A stretch of DNA of 44,094 bases, taken from the NCBI RefSeq assembly GCF_000734965.1, contig NZ_JMTB01000070.1, positions 1-44,094 of the forward strand. Reading direction: 5' to 3'. This DNA is from Trabulsiella guamensis ATCC 49490. Its GTDB lineage: Bacteria > Pseudomonadota > Gammaproteobacteria > Enterobacterales > Enterobacteriaceae. The notes under the pieces are model-generated. The model was not told where the DNA came from. It searched no databases and saw only the letters and a program-made list of their open reading frames with translations. Every line of letters starts with the position of its first letter. Within the stretch, counting starts at the first letter, position 1. Position numbers and translations under genes: made by a program. Shown here one piece after another: positions 26,501 through 34,685 of this stretch.

Positions 26501-26586
26501 GCCCGAAAGCGCCATCTCTCAGGTTATGATGGCATTGGCATGTGATTACCCGAAGGCGCCTGTCTCAAATCACTCAGGCATTGGCA
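26501..26586 (-). ncRNA. STAXI-like double pseudoknot element, copy A
   Basis: Two tandem units of about 45 nt on the minus strand. Each has a GCC.../...GGC stem with the conserved sequence TGAGA before its 3' side, then a TTCG tetraloop hairpin. A downstream stretch then pairs back into the first loop: GTGATT with AATCAC in one unit and AACC with GGTT in the other. Repeated simple pseudoknots with UNCG loops, near antirestriction and XerD-like integrase genes, are the published description of the STAXI motif. It may act as RNA or as single-stranded DNA. Confidence 0.75.
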
Positions 26587-26779
26587 GTTGTCAGAGACAA
26601 CGTTAGCAAATTAAGCGTACACAATTCCCGCACCTCAGGCAATAGTGTCAACGCAAAGATCTTCCCACATTGTGGTTTGAACCAGGACGATGAAGCCCTT
26701 AACGGGAAAGTCACTACTGCTGAGAATATCCTGAGAAAATGTGTCATGTTTAAATTGACCAGAAAAAAGAATCATATTT

Positions 26780-27025
26780 TTACATTTCATGAGCGTTTTC
26801 TTTTTCTCTCAGTGATTTCCTGAAAGTTTCAAACAGTGCGCCACGGATGAAATACAGACAGGCATCAGTACGGGTAAATTTGTCGCCGTAATGCGCATGA
26901 ACCTCCTGTGAACAGGCCACCTCGTAATGCCCCCTATCGATAATACGTGAAATCCTTTCCTTCCATCCCAAAAACACACGACCAATAACCAAATCCTCAC
27001 CAGAAACAAAAATGCTTTTACTCAT
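26780..27025 (-). CDS. Small protein translationally coupled to the integrase
   Basis: 81 residues. Its ATG overlaps the integrase stop by 8 bp (ATGAGTAA), which supports it being real and coupled. It is soluble with mixed charge (LGWKERISRIIDRGHYEVA, DACLYFIRGALFETFRKSL). The family is not recognised. Small genes tied to integrases are sometimes directionality factors, but nothing in the sequence proves that here. Confidence 0.55.
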   Translation of the reverse strand: MSKSIFVSGEDLVIGRVFLGWKERISRIIDRGHYEVACSQEVHAHYGDKFTRTDACLYFIRGALFETFRKSLREKENAHEM

Positions 27026-27908
27026 TACCCTCTACCTTATTATAAACACGAGCCACGTAATGTCCCCTGCCATCGCCATGTCCCAAATCCATTGATGCCA
27101 GAGCCTGTGCCTCTTCTTTAGTGAAACCTCTTTTCATATGATAATTTATGACATCAACAGAGTAGGCATAACGTAAACTATGAGGCGCATATTTTCCTGT
27201 TAATCCGGACTCACGGACAACATTGCGATAACGTTCAATAGCCGTATGTAATGATGGCTTATCAATCAACTTTCCATTATTTTCATTCAAGTATTTAAGG
27301 GACGCATTGATTGCAGCCAGGGTTGACTCACGATCTAATACCGTTGTATCTCGTGGTCGTCCTCCTTTTGTCCCAAATACAACACGTATTTTTTCGTCAC
27401 CATTGAGTAAAGCTTTTTTCCAGGTACGCAACGATTTAGCAGACTGTACTGTTTCTTCTGTTCTTAACCCGAGTAATCTGGATAATCTCATTGCACATGC
27501 AACGCCATCATCCTTTTGTTCTACACTCGTCAATACCTGCCGAAAATAAGCATCGGGAATAGCAACCTTAGTTCCATCCCGGCTCGTTTCCGAAATACCC
27601 AGAGCCTGATTGCTCAGTTTTTCATGAGAAGGATTTGCCATGAATGTTTTCCCCGCAACACGTAACAAAGCCCGGATAGCTGCCATTTCGTTCTGAAGTG
27701 TGCGTCTGGAAATATCTTCAGAAAGGCGGCTCTTCATATACAACTCGATATGCCCCGTCTTGATATTTTTAATATCCCTGATTTGAACATTAAGTTTTAA
27801 TAAACGTTCGGCAAACCTGTCCGCAATTTTCATTCGGTCAGAAACGGTTTTAAAACTTCCCCCTGCCTGCCTGGCAAGTGTTTTAAGATTTTTATTCAGT
27901 TTTGCCAT
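27018..27908 (-). CDS. Tyrosine recombinase/integrase between two STAXI-like elements
   Basis: 296 residues from the ATG at 27908, which follows GGAGGGTTGTTT; the frame extends to 27986 but that part lies inside an inverted repeat. The N-terminal core-binding domain is about residues 1-105. Catalytic residues visible are R149 (GLRTEE), K181 (GTKGGRPR), H243-x-x-R246 (PHSLRY), H277 (DLGH) and Y289. A GRPR-containing beta-hairpin resembles phage/ICE integrases of the Integrase_1 type. A 19-8-19 dyad just upstream is a candidate target. It shares a transcript with the 81-residue gene. Confidence 0.85.
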   Translation of the reverse strand: MAKLNKNLKTLARQAGGSFKTVSDRMKIADRFAERLLKLNVQIRDIKNIKTGHIELYMKSRLSEDISRRTLQNEMAAIRALLRVAGKTFMANPSHEKLSNQALGISETSRDGTKVAIPDAYFRQVLTSVEQKDDGVACAMRLSRLLGLRTEETVQSAKSLRTWKKALLNGDEKIRVVFGTKGGRPRDTTVLDRESTLAAINASLKYLNENNGKLIDKPSLHTAIERYRNVVRESGLTGKYAPHSLRYAYSVDVINYHMKRGFTKEEAQALASMDLGHGDGRGHYVARVYNKVEGNE

Positions 27909-27929
27909 AAACAACCCTCCATTTAAACA

Positions 27930-27975
27930 GGTGTCAGTGCTTTTCCGTCTGCGTGAACGGAAAAGCACTGACACC
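27930..27975. repeat. 19-bp perfect inverted repeat with 8-bp spacer, lox-like candidate
   Basis: GGTGTCAGTGCTTTTCCGT (27930-27948) and its exact complement (27957-27975) are separated by CTGCGTGA. It begins 22 bp upstream of the integrase start. Two recombinase arms around an 8-bp spacer is the layout of sites such as loxP. It could also be a hairpin in the integrase mRNA leader; there is no U-tract. Confidence 0.5.
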
Positions 27976-28660
27976 GGCTGCGCCACAGCTACAGACGATG
28001 AATTTCACCCCGACGGCACGGTTTATGGTTGCGCTTCCTGCGTCTCGACAGATATCTGTGCATCGGGGCGGCGAAATGTTGAGTTATTGCGAAGCTCCCC
28101 AGGTCTCTGACCTGTTCGCGGTTTACACCGGGCTGAAATTAATCAGTCTGCTTCCACACACCAGTAAGTTGACTGGTGTCGCCATCGATATCGTGTCGAT
28201 TTTCTCCTTTCAAAATGAAGTCCTTACCCGTTTTTACGGAAAAGACGTTTGGTTGATAAATGAACAAGCAGTGAATGAAGTACGTTTTTAAGGCCCTTAA
28301 AACCTTTAAGTACGTGTTGGTCAGTTGGTAAAAAAGTTGTCGAAATGGCAGTGCGTCAGCTCTGCCAGTTATGCGCTGCGCGCGTCACTTGGTACTCGTT
28401 TCACTCGTGCACAAGTGACGCCGCGCTCATCTGCTCTCAATGCAGTCGTGGAAGATGCCCAAATGTTCCAGATGGTCATACCCACGCCGCAAAGTTCGCA
28501 ACGGCCTGCAGCGTCATAAAGAGTGAAAACGATAAGAAAATTGCGCCCAGGCAGCGGCTGCAAGACGTATCTGAAAAACAGATACAGAAGTGAAAGGGAC
28601 CTTCATCGCCAGGTTCAAACTGTATGCGATCTTCGTTTTCAAAGGGTAAACGAAGTTACC
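27976..28660. other. Structured non-coding stretch upstream of the integrase
   Basis: About 685 bp without a convincing gene; the open frames on both strands look random. It holds several dyads: ATTTC/GAAAT arms around 28001-28077, ACACCAGT/ACTGGTGT at 28158-28165 and 28172-28179, and GCGCGTCACTTG/CAAGTGACG around 28380-28425. It may contain integrase promoter elements or single-strand initiation structures. Confidence 0.45.
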
Positions 28661-28747
28661 ACCCGAAGGCGCCACCTCTCAGGTCACGGTGGCATTGGCA
28701 TGGCGATCACCCGAAGGCGCCTTTCTCAGATCACCGAGGCATTGGCA
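28661..28747 (-). ncRNA. STAXI-like double pseudoknot element, copy B
   Basis: The same two-unit layout as copy A. The units have stems GCCACC/GGTGGC and GCCT/AGGC, TTCG tetraloop hairpins, and loop-to-tail pairings GTGACC with GGTAAC (one mismatch) and GGTGATC with GATCGCC (one G-T). The changes between copies largely preserve pairing, which argues for a conserved structure. It lies upstream of the integrase on the same strand, and some similarity to copy A extends about 60 bp beyond the core. Confidence 0.75.
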
Positions 28748-29110
28748 AGTTGCATACAACGCAACGGTACAACGGGTAAGATATTAGATCGGAGCGTGAT
28801 CCTTTATCAAGTTTTTATCTGTGATATGGAAAACGAGTCTGCAGGTAATCCTCCAAAAATTGAAGAGTGCCTTTAATGATTATATGTAATCAATAGTCAC
28901 CTTTATGAAGAATTCTCGTTCGTGAATTATCATAAACCCCGTCAATACAAGGAACAGATACAAGGCCACCGAATCTGAGTAAACATATAAACCTGGCAAG
29001 CCAGTTTAAATACTTAATTGAACTTATCTCTATATTGTAATTATTTGCATATTACCTATCATCTCCTGACAGATTTTTTATCAGGAAGAAAATTATTTTT
29101 TTGTATTCCA

Positions 29111-29315
29111 CTAAATAGTTACTTTATCTATAGCATTCAGTGCGGGCTTACATACCCGCTCCCGGGATTCGGTCGACAGAGCCTCTAATTGCACTCTGCT
29201 TTCTTTGTATTACATTTTCAGCACGTCCACCTGTTCTTTTACAGTCTTGCTCAACTCATTTGCATCAATAGATGAAACAACAGACATTAATAAAACCACT
29301 AATAATTTGTTTCAT
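29111..29315 (-). pseudogene. Decayed small secreted protein
   Basis: It begins MKQIISGFI and, after a one-base shift, reads LMSVVSSIDANELSKTVK and EQVDVLKM, then a TAA, then YKESRVQLEALSTESRERVC and KPALNAIDKVTI before the final stop. The parts join into one 65-70 residue protein with a signal peptide and a helical, charged mature part. One frameshift and one nonsense codon break it. The family is not recognised. Confidence 0.55.
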
Positions 29316-29389
29316 AGCTTCTTTTAAAATAGCGTGTTAAGTCAGAACACATTAATTCGACAAATAAAGTTATATTCCTTAGTTTGCCA

Positions 29390-29555
29390 TTAAAAAAAGG
29401 CCCGACTGCTAAACGGGCCTTTGTATCGCACTCTACCTTTTGCATTGTGATGCCGGGTACTCCCGGTAGACTAATGACTGGTCAACATTAGCCTGCTGTG
29501 GTGGACACCTGAGTCCTTGACCAGTATACCCCGCTGCAAAGTGGGATTCATCACG
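29390..29555 (-). ncRNA. Structured RNA family, copy R1
   Basis: A minus-strand RNA with a TTGTCA/TAGAGT promoter-like pair (29586-29591 and 29562-29567, spacer 18). It has a long-range ACTGGTCAA/TTGACCAGT pairing (29477-29485 with 29517-29525), the shared CCGGG/CCCGG hairpin (29453-29466) followed by GCATCACAA, and a 9-bp terminator stem (29396-29404 with 29414-29422) ending in seven U. It resembles R2 and R3 but is the most diverged copy. No coding frame is visible. Confidence 0.55.
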
Positions 29556-29853
29556 CCCTTAACTCTACTCTGTATTCTGATCCAATGACAAGGTACTTCC
29601 GAACTTTTCAGACATTGATTAGAATTTTTCTTGCTGTTTTCACAATACGAGATCCGGCTATGGTTGATATACTGAACGACACCACAGTGCAGAAAAAGCC
29701 ATACAGATATAAGACAATTATAGATATTTAGTCAGATAAATTCCATTGATGCCATGCCAGACTATATGTGATGACTATCCGTGATATCATAAAAACTATT
29801 GGCGTTTTAAGTAATAAAGTGAAAATAAAAACAGGTGATTAGTCTATCGGTCA

Positions 29854-30141
29854 ATGGCACAAATACAACATGATATTGGTTATCGTCTTAAAGAAGAGCG
29901 TGAGCGTACTGGCCTTACCCAGGAAGAATTTGGCGAAATTGGTGGTGTAAAAAAACTGGCACAACACAGATACGAGAAAGGGAAAAGATCCCCTAATGCA
30001 ATTTATCTTGCATATCTGGCAAGTGCCGGAGTCGATGTTCTATATATTCTAACTGGTCAGATAACATCGAACATGAGCGGGATTAGCGAAAAAACCATTG
30101 TAAATTATTTTGTTATAGATAATAACATCGACACACAGTAA
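29854..30141 (+). CDS. XRE-family (Cro/CI-like) transcriptional regulator
   Basis: 95 residues. The HTH_3 domain spans about residues 8-65: RLKEERERTGLTQEEFGEIGGV, then a recognition helix with KKLAQHRYEKGKRSP, and the final ASAGVDVLYILTG typical of phage and plasmid repressors. There is no clear Shine-Dalgarno close to the ATG. It lies 57 bp upstream of a zinc-ribbon membrane protein on the same strand and may control it. Both are bracketed by RNA copies R1 and R2. Confidence 0.85.
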   Translation: MAQIQHDIGYRLKEERERTGLTQEEFGEIGGVKKLAQHRYEKGKRSPNAIYLAYLASAGVDVLYILTGQITSNMSGISEKTIVNYFVIDNNIDTQ

Positions 30142-30198
30142 AACTGTGTGGTGGCTCGATTATCAATAAGCAGACAATAATATTAGTTGGAAAGCCAT

Positions 30199-30864
30199 AT
30201 GGGCAAAAAAGAAAAAATATTACATTGCGGCGTTTGTGATAAATTCTTCCCGGACACTCAGCCTGAGTGTCCGACTTGTGGAAATAAAAATACCCATGGC
30301 AAAGCATTTGATTATTCTTTATCATTCTTCATTTCACTCCTGATTTTTATATTCGTCGGTTTTTTTAGTTATCGTTTAAGCATTATCATTTCTGCCGTCT
30401 GTTTTCTTTCTTTTATTTTGATATTTAAAAAACAGTATCACCTCGCAGAAGAAAATGGCGGTTATTACACAACAAATAAGACAAAAAAGTATGTATCAAA
30501 GCACGTGATAACGTCCGAAAATGCAGAGCATATAATGGTAGCAAAAAAGGATTACACACAAGGACTTAATACAATTGATGATTTTACATATAATCTATCC
30601 ATCGCATGGTCAGATATTCCCCTGAATATCGTATTTTCTTATGTTGATTCAAGTAAGAATTTGTCAATACGCGATATTCAGCTGGAGGAAGTATCAATCA
30701 ACGCCGATGGAGATATTTATTTTTATGGCTTCTGCATGGATAAGCTTGACAGGCGTTATTTTAGGGTTGACAGAATTTCATCAAGGATCCTATATAACGA
30801 CAAGCGATATTTTACTGATGAGTTCTTTTCTAATGTTCTGTTTTTAGACTATTACAGCTTGTAA
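30199..30864 (+). CDS. Zinc-ribbon membrane protein with a WYL-like C-terminal segment
   Basis: 221 residues from the ATG at 30199, which follows GGA with 7-bp spacing; a TTG at 30187 is the alternative. The N-terminus has a zinc ribbon with C10, C13, C24 and C27. Two transmembrane helices follow (about 35-56 and 59-78). The C-terminal part (about 135-215) has the pattern SIRDIQLEEVSINADGDIYF, YGFCMDKLDRRYFRVDRI, which resembles a WYL domain, a ligand- or nucleic-acid-binding module common in defence regulators. It lies behind an XRE regulator. The family as a whole is not recognised, and the WYL comparison is tentative. Confidence 0.6.
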   Translation: MGKKEKILHCGVCDKFFPDTQPECPTCGNKNTHGKAFDYSLSFFISLLIFIFVGFFSYRLSIIISAVCFLSFILIFKKQYHLAEENGGYYTTNKTKKYVSKHVITSENAEHIMVAKKDYTQGLNTIDDFTYNLSIAWSDIPLNIVFSYVDSSKNLSIRDIQLEEVSINADGDIYFYGFCMDKLDRRYFRVDRISSRILYNDKRYFTDEFFSNVLFLDYYSL

Positions 30865-31038
30865 TTCTTATGTCACTGTTATTTACTGCCTTCAGATCAG
30901 ATACATCGAGCCTGATTAATTTGAACGCCTCATCTTGTTGGCTCCAGTAACTGGTCTTATGACCTGAATTTTTTACCTGTATAAATTGATATGCGAAAAT
31001 ACAGTCCACAGTTTTACTGAAATTAATGTATAACGACA

Positions 31039-31287
31039 TATAAAAAAAGGCTGCCGGAAGGCAGCCTGAGCAATGGAATCAAATAGAACTGGCGGATATA
31101 TAATAATTTCTCACGTGTGAAAGTAGCTATGACTGCACACTCCGTAAACGCCAAATATTTTACAATCTGAGTTGTGGTGCCGGGAACCTCCCGGTGAGTC
31201 CTTCGGCTATCCACCGTGACTTGCGTTTTTTACGCGTAGCATAATATCTTATGCCATCTACACTCTGTCGCTCAGGGAGTAAGCGAC
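31039..31287 (-). ncRNA. Structured RNA family, copy R2
   Basis: A near-consensus promoter drives it on the minus strand: TTGACG (31317-31322) and TAGAAT (31294-31299) with a 17-bp spacer. The transcript begins near 31287 with the hairpin TCTGTCGCT/AGCGACAGA. It then carries GTCACGGTGG, CTCACCGGGAGG, CCCGGCACCACAAC (hairpin at 31180-31194) and ends at a strong terminator (31048-31055 with 31060-31067, seven U). About 100 nt align with R3. No coding frame with a start signal is present. Confidence 0.65.
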
Positions 31288-31293
31288 AGAATT

Positions 31294-31322
31294 ATTCTAA
31301 GGCAACTCAAAAATGGCGTCAA
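31294..31322 (-). promoter_or_regulatory. Strong promoter of RNA copy R2
   Basis: On the minus strand TTGACG and TAGAAT are 17 bp apart, five of six matches in each box. This is the best sigma-70 promoter seen in the window. Confidence 0.65.
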
Positions 31323-31749
31323 ATAAGAATATTATACTTTTAATTAATACTTTACCACATCCACCTAAGACCACTTAGATTGAGGTGAGTTTTATACCCT
31401 GGCGTCATTAAATAACAACTACTATCCAGTCAAAAGGAATGTCAACGGCTGTGATACAAACGCAGTAAAACCTGTGACACCAGTGTTCAGACGTTTGATA
31501 GTACATTCACAAGAAAACAGGAACACTCCTTCAGATAATCAGCAACAACATGTTTATAAACAATTAATCATTCCAGGAATTACCTGACAATAATGTTATC
31601 ACTTGGTATAACAACCCTTAAAATGACATTATTATCAGGTATATCAAAACGATTAATATTTCCCAAAAATGCGGAAAAAATCTTAAGAAAATAAAAACAG
31701 CACAATTTGCCAACCTGGCTTTTAATGTTGCAATTGACAGTGAGCATTA
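31323..31749. other. AT-rich non-coding gap
   Basis: There is no gene here. A TTGACA at 31734-31739 near the right end could be the -35 box for RNA copy R3, but its -10 is poor. Confidence 0.5.
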
Positions 31750-32020
31750 CATGGATTTAAGGTAAACATGTGGTGAATCCACCTGTGCGGATGGGCGTAA
31801 ACAGTATCCATCATGTTGAAATTGTTGCTAAAAGACGCGAGTCATGGTGACTGACCAAAGGCTCACCGGGAGGCACCCGGCACCACAACAAATATTGCAG
31901 AACCCTAACATAGAGTGTGTTGTTACGACTTTCTTCAACCGTTGACAGGCTACATTTAAAGTTAATAGGAAGTTTCTTAAGATACTTCAGGCTACTATCT
32001 TCTGGTAGCCTTTTTTATTT
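31750..32020 (+). ncRNA. Structured RNA family, copy R3
   Basis: A plus-strand copy in the opposite orientation to R2. The shared block runs from GACGCGAGTCATGGTGAC through CTCACCGGGAGG and CCCGGCACCACAAC (hairpin at 31866-31880) to GAGTGTGT. It ends at an intrinsic terminator (31989-31995 with 32005-32011, then TTTTTT). The promoter is less clear than that of R2. Confidence 0.55.
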
Positions 32021-32312
32021 GTCATCATCCCAAAACACTTCCCATTTGAACTAAAGTAATAGAGCCCAGAACCGTCTATACAACTATTGCACCTGACTAA
32101 ACCGGGACAGTAAGCGCTTTCCTCGCATAATTATTGATTAGTCTCTAAACAAAATGGATTAATCTTACATAATGATGGAAGAATTATTATAAACATCAAG
32201 TTAGTTTATTAAAGCCACAAAGCGAAAGTCATTAACTTGTTGGTCTGACATCTGAACATAATTTATTTATTCCTGTGGCATAAACAATATCATCTGACAC
32301 TCCGGAGGTTTC

Positions 32313-34589
32313 ATGGCCTACTATCACGATTCTGAACTGACAATCCTTTTTGCCATGAGTACCAACACGGCTGGCACAATTTTCCAATCCTCGCTTGATG
32401 AGATCAGCCAGGAGTTACTCTCCCGTGGGCACAAGATTGTGCGCACATCATCTGCAACTGATGCAAAGGCACAGGTTTTCTCCAACGCAAGAATTGACAC
32501 AGTGCTGCTTGAATGGGAGATGCCCCAATCGTCCGAGGTTCTAGATGTTATCCGCAGTCGCAGTGCAAGACTGCCTGTTTTGTTATTCCGCGATCGCAGG
32601 GAAGATACGTGCGTGCCAGTATTCGTCATGGAAAAAATTCAGGAAATGGTCTGGTCTGGTGAAGACAGTGCCATTTTTATAGCTGGTCGTATTGAAAAGC
32701 TCGCCAGCACATATCTTGGACAAATAGAACCACCGTTCTTCAGATCCCTGATGACATTTCGTGATGTCCACGAATATTCCTGGCACACACCCGGGCATAC
32801 CGGGGGGACAGCCTTTCTGAAAACTGCATCAGGAAGGCGTTTCTACGATTATTTTGGCGAGAATCTGCTACGCAGCGATCTGTCTATATCCGTCGACTCA
32901 CTTGGTAGTCTGCTTGATCACTCCGGACCAATTGGTGAGAGCGAAAAATATATCGCTGCCGTGTTTGGTGCCGACCGTTCTTATTCAGTTACCAACGGGA
33001 CTTCAACTTCCAACCGGATAGTCTACGCTGCCTGCGTCGCAGAAGGTGATATAGTACTGTGTGATCGTAACGCCCACAAATCAATCGAACAGGCACTGAC
33101 ACAAACTGGAGCGAATCCAGTATATCTCATTCCACAGCGCAACTACCTTGGTATCATTGGACCGATCCCTCCTGATGGGTTACATCATGAATCACTCGCA
33201 GCACGTTGTGCGGCAGATGCCCGGGTTCGCGATGGTTTGTGTGAACAAAAGCCGGCACTCGCTACGATCACCAATTCTACCTATGATGGCATCTGTTATA
33301 ACGCAGCAAAAGTTGTAGAACTGCTTGGTTCGACTGTTGATCGCATTCATTTTGATGAGGCCTGGTACGGCTACGCCCGTTTCAATCCGCTATATATGAA
33401 CCATTTTGCCATGTATGGCTCGGCAGACAATTATCCGAAAGATGCCCCTGCATTGTTTGCCACTCAGTCGACACACAAGCTACTGGCAGCGATTTCTCAG
33501 GCATCTTATATCCACCACCGGGGGGGCCGTAACACGCTTCCACATGATCGTTTTAACGAAGCGTTTATGATGCATTCTTCGACTTCGCCGCTATATACAA
33601 TCATTGCTTCCAATGAAATTGCAGCAGCGATGATGGATGAGGCCGGGGAACACCTCACTTCTGAGTCTATCAGAGAGGCTATTGAATTTCGGCAGAATGT
33701 GGCGAAATACGCACGTGAACTATCTGTAAATGGTGAGGGCTGGTTCTTTTCGACATGGAATCCTGTGACAGTGAAAGATCCTGTGACGGGCAAGGAATAT
33801 GCCTTTGAGGACGCACCAGTCAACCTTTTGATGAAGACCCCATCCTGCTGGACACTCCACCCAGGTGAAGAGTGGCACGGTTACGGAAATATTGAAGACG
33901 ACTATGCGATGCTTGACCCAATTAAGGTATCAGTGGTGACACCAGGTATAAATCCTGATGGAACATATCAGAAAACCGGCATCCCGGCAGTGCTACTGTC
34001 GTCTTACCTAGGAACTAAAGGCATTGTCAACGAGAAGACTAACGATTTCTCCGTGCTCTTCCTGTTCTCTATTGGGATCACTAACGGAAAGTGGGCGACA
34101 CTACTCTCTGCACTCCTCGAATTCAAACGCGACTACGATGCAAACAGTCCCCTGCCAAAAGTCTTTCCTGAACTTTGTAAAGCACATCCTGAGCGCTACA
34201 TTGACCTTGGATTACGTGATCTGGCCGGGCAAATTTTCTCACAGATGAAAAAGACCAGTCAGGTAGAACTTCAGGCTCTGGCCTTTTCGCAGCTTCCGGA
34301 AAAAGTCAGACTTCCACGAGATGCGTATCGTTCTCTGGTTCATGCAAAGGTTGAGCAGGTTCCACTCAACCAACTGTCAGGCAGGACCCTTGCAACAGGC
34401 ATAGTCCCTTACCCGCCAGGTATTCCTCTACTCATGCCAGGAGAAAACGCAGGAAGTGCCGATCAACCATTTATTCGCTATCTCACTTCCCTGCAGGATT
34501 TTGATTCGAGTTTTCCTGGTTTCACACACGATATACATGGTGTTGAATCTATAAATGATATTTACCACATGTGGGTGGTTCTTGAATAA
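32313..34589 (+). CDS. PLP-dependent basic amino acid decarboxylase, AdiA-like
   Basis: 758 residues, close to the 756 of the acid-induced arginine decarboxylase AdiA and longer than CadA (715). Such enzymes consume a cytoplasmic proton for each amino acid decarboxylated. The N-terminal wing domain is about residues 1-130. The PLP-binding core has HTPGHTGGTAF, the nucleotide-like SVTNGTSTSN and HFDEAWYGY. The Schiff-base lysine is K389 in STHK, next to H388. The C-terminal domain holds FLFSIGITNGKW. GGAGG precedes the ATG. It lies 96 bp upstream of an antiporter gene, forming a decarboxylase-exchanger pair. The substrate, arginine or another basic amino acid, cannot be fixed from sequence alone. 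Confidence 0.85.
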   Translation: MAYYHDSELTILFAMSTNTAGTIFQSSLDEISQELLSRGHKIVRTSSATDAKAQVFSNARIDTVLLEWEMPQSSEVLDVIRSRSARLPVLLFRDRREDTCVPVFVMEKIQEMVWSGEDSAIFIAGRIEKLASTYLGQIEPPFFRSLMTFRDVHEYSWHTPGHTGGTAFLKTASGRRFYDYFGENLLRSDLSISVDSLGSLLDHSGPIGESEKYIAAVFGADRSYSVTNGTSTSNRIVYAACVAEGDIVLCDRNAHKSIEQALTQTGANPVYLIPQRNYLGIIGPIPPDGLHHESLAARCAADARVRDGLCEQKPALATITNSTYDGICYNAAKVVELLGSTVDRIHFDEAWYGYARFNPLYMNHFAMYGSADNYPKDAPALFATQSTHKLLAAISQASYIHHRGGRNTLPHDRFNEAFMMHSSTSPLYTIIASNEIAAAMMDEAGEHLTSESIREAIEFRQNVAKYARELSVNGEGWFFSTWNPVTVKDPVTGKEYAFEDAPVNLLMKTPSCWTLHPGEEWHGYGNIEDDYAMLDPIKVSVVTPGINPDGTYQKTGIPAVLLSSYLGTKGIVNEKTNDFSVLFLFSIGITNGKWATLLSALLEFKRDYDANSPLPKVFPELCKAHPERYIDLGLRDLAGQIFSQMKKTSQVELQALAFSQLPEKVRLPRDAYRSLVHAKVEQVPLNQLSGRTLATGIVPYPPGIPLLMPGENAGSADQPFIRYLTSLQDFDSSFPGFTHDIHGVESINDIYHMWVVLE

Positions 34590-34685
34590 ACGCCGGTCCA
34601 TCGCTACTGAACACCAGGAGATTTACTTCCAGACCGTCACTGCGATGTACTTATTAAGTATATAAAAGAGATGAAAGGTACTTTC

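Noticed and set aside
27953-28291. 112-residue plus-strand frame next to the integrase
   Set aside because: It starts inside the 19-bp inverted repeat, has no ribosome-binding site and no recognisable domain; the area is rich in dyads.
28345-28593. Cysteine-rich frame on the plus strand (CQLCQLCAAR)
   Set aside because: Overlapping frames are open on both strands over a GC-rich inverted repeat, and no start signal is visible, so it is probably not a gene.
31023-31214. 63-residue minus-strand frame within RNA copy R2, possible small toxin
   Set aside because: There is no ribosome-binding site, the frame crosses the conserved hairpin and terminator, and it is not conserved in R3.
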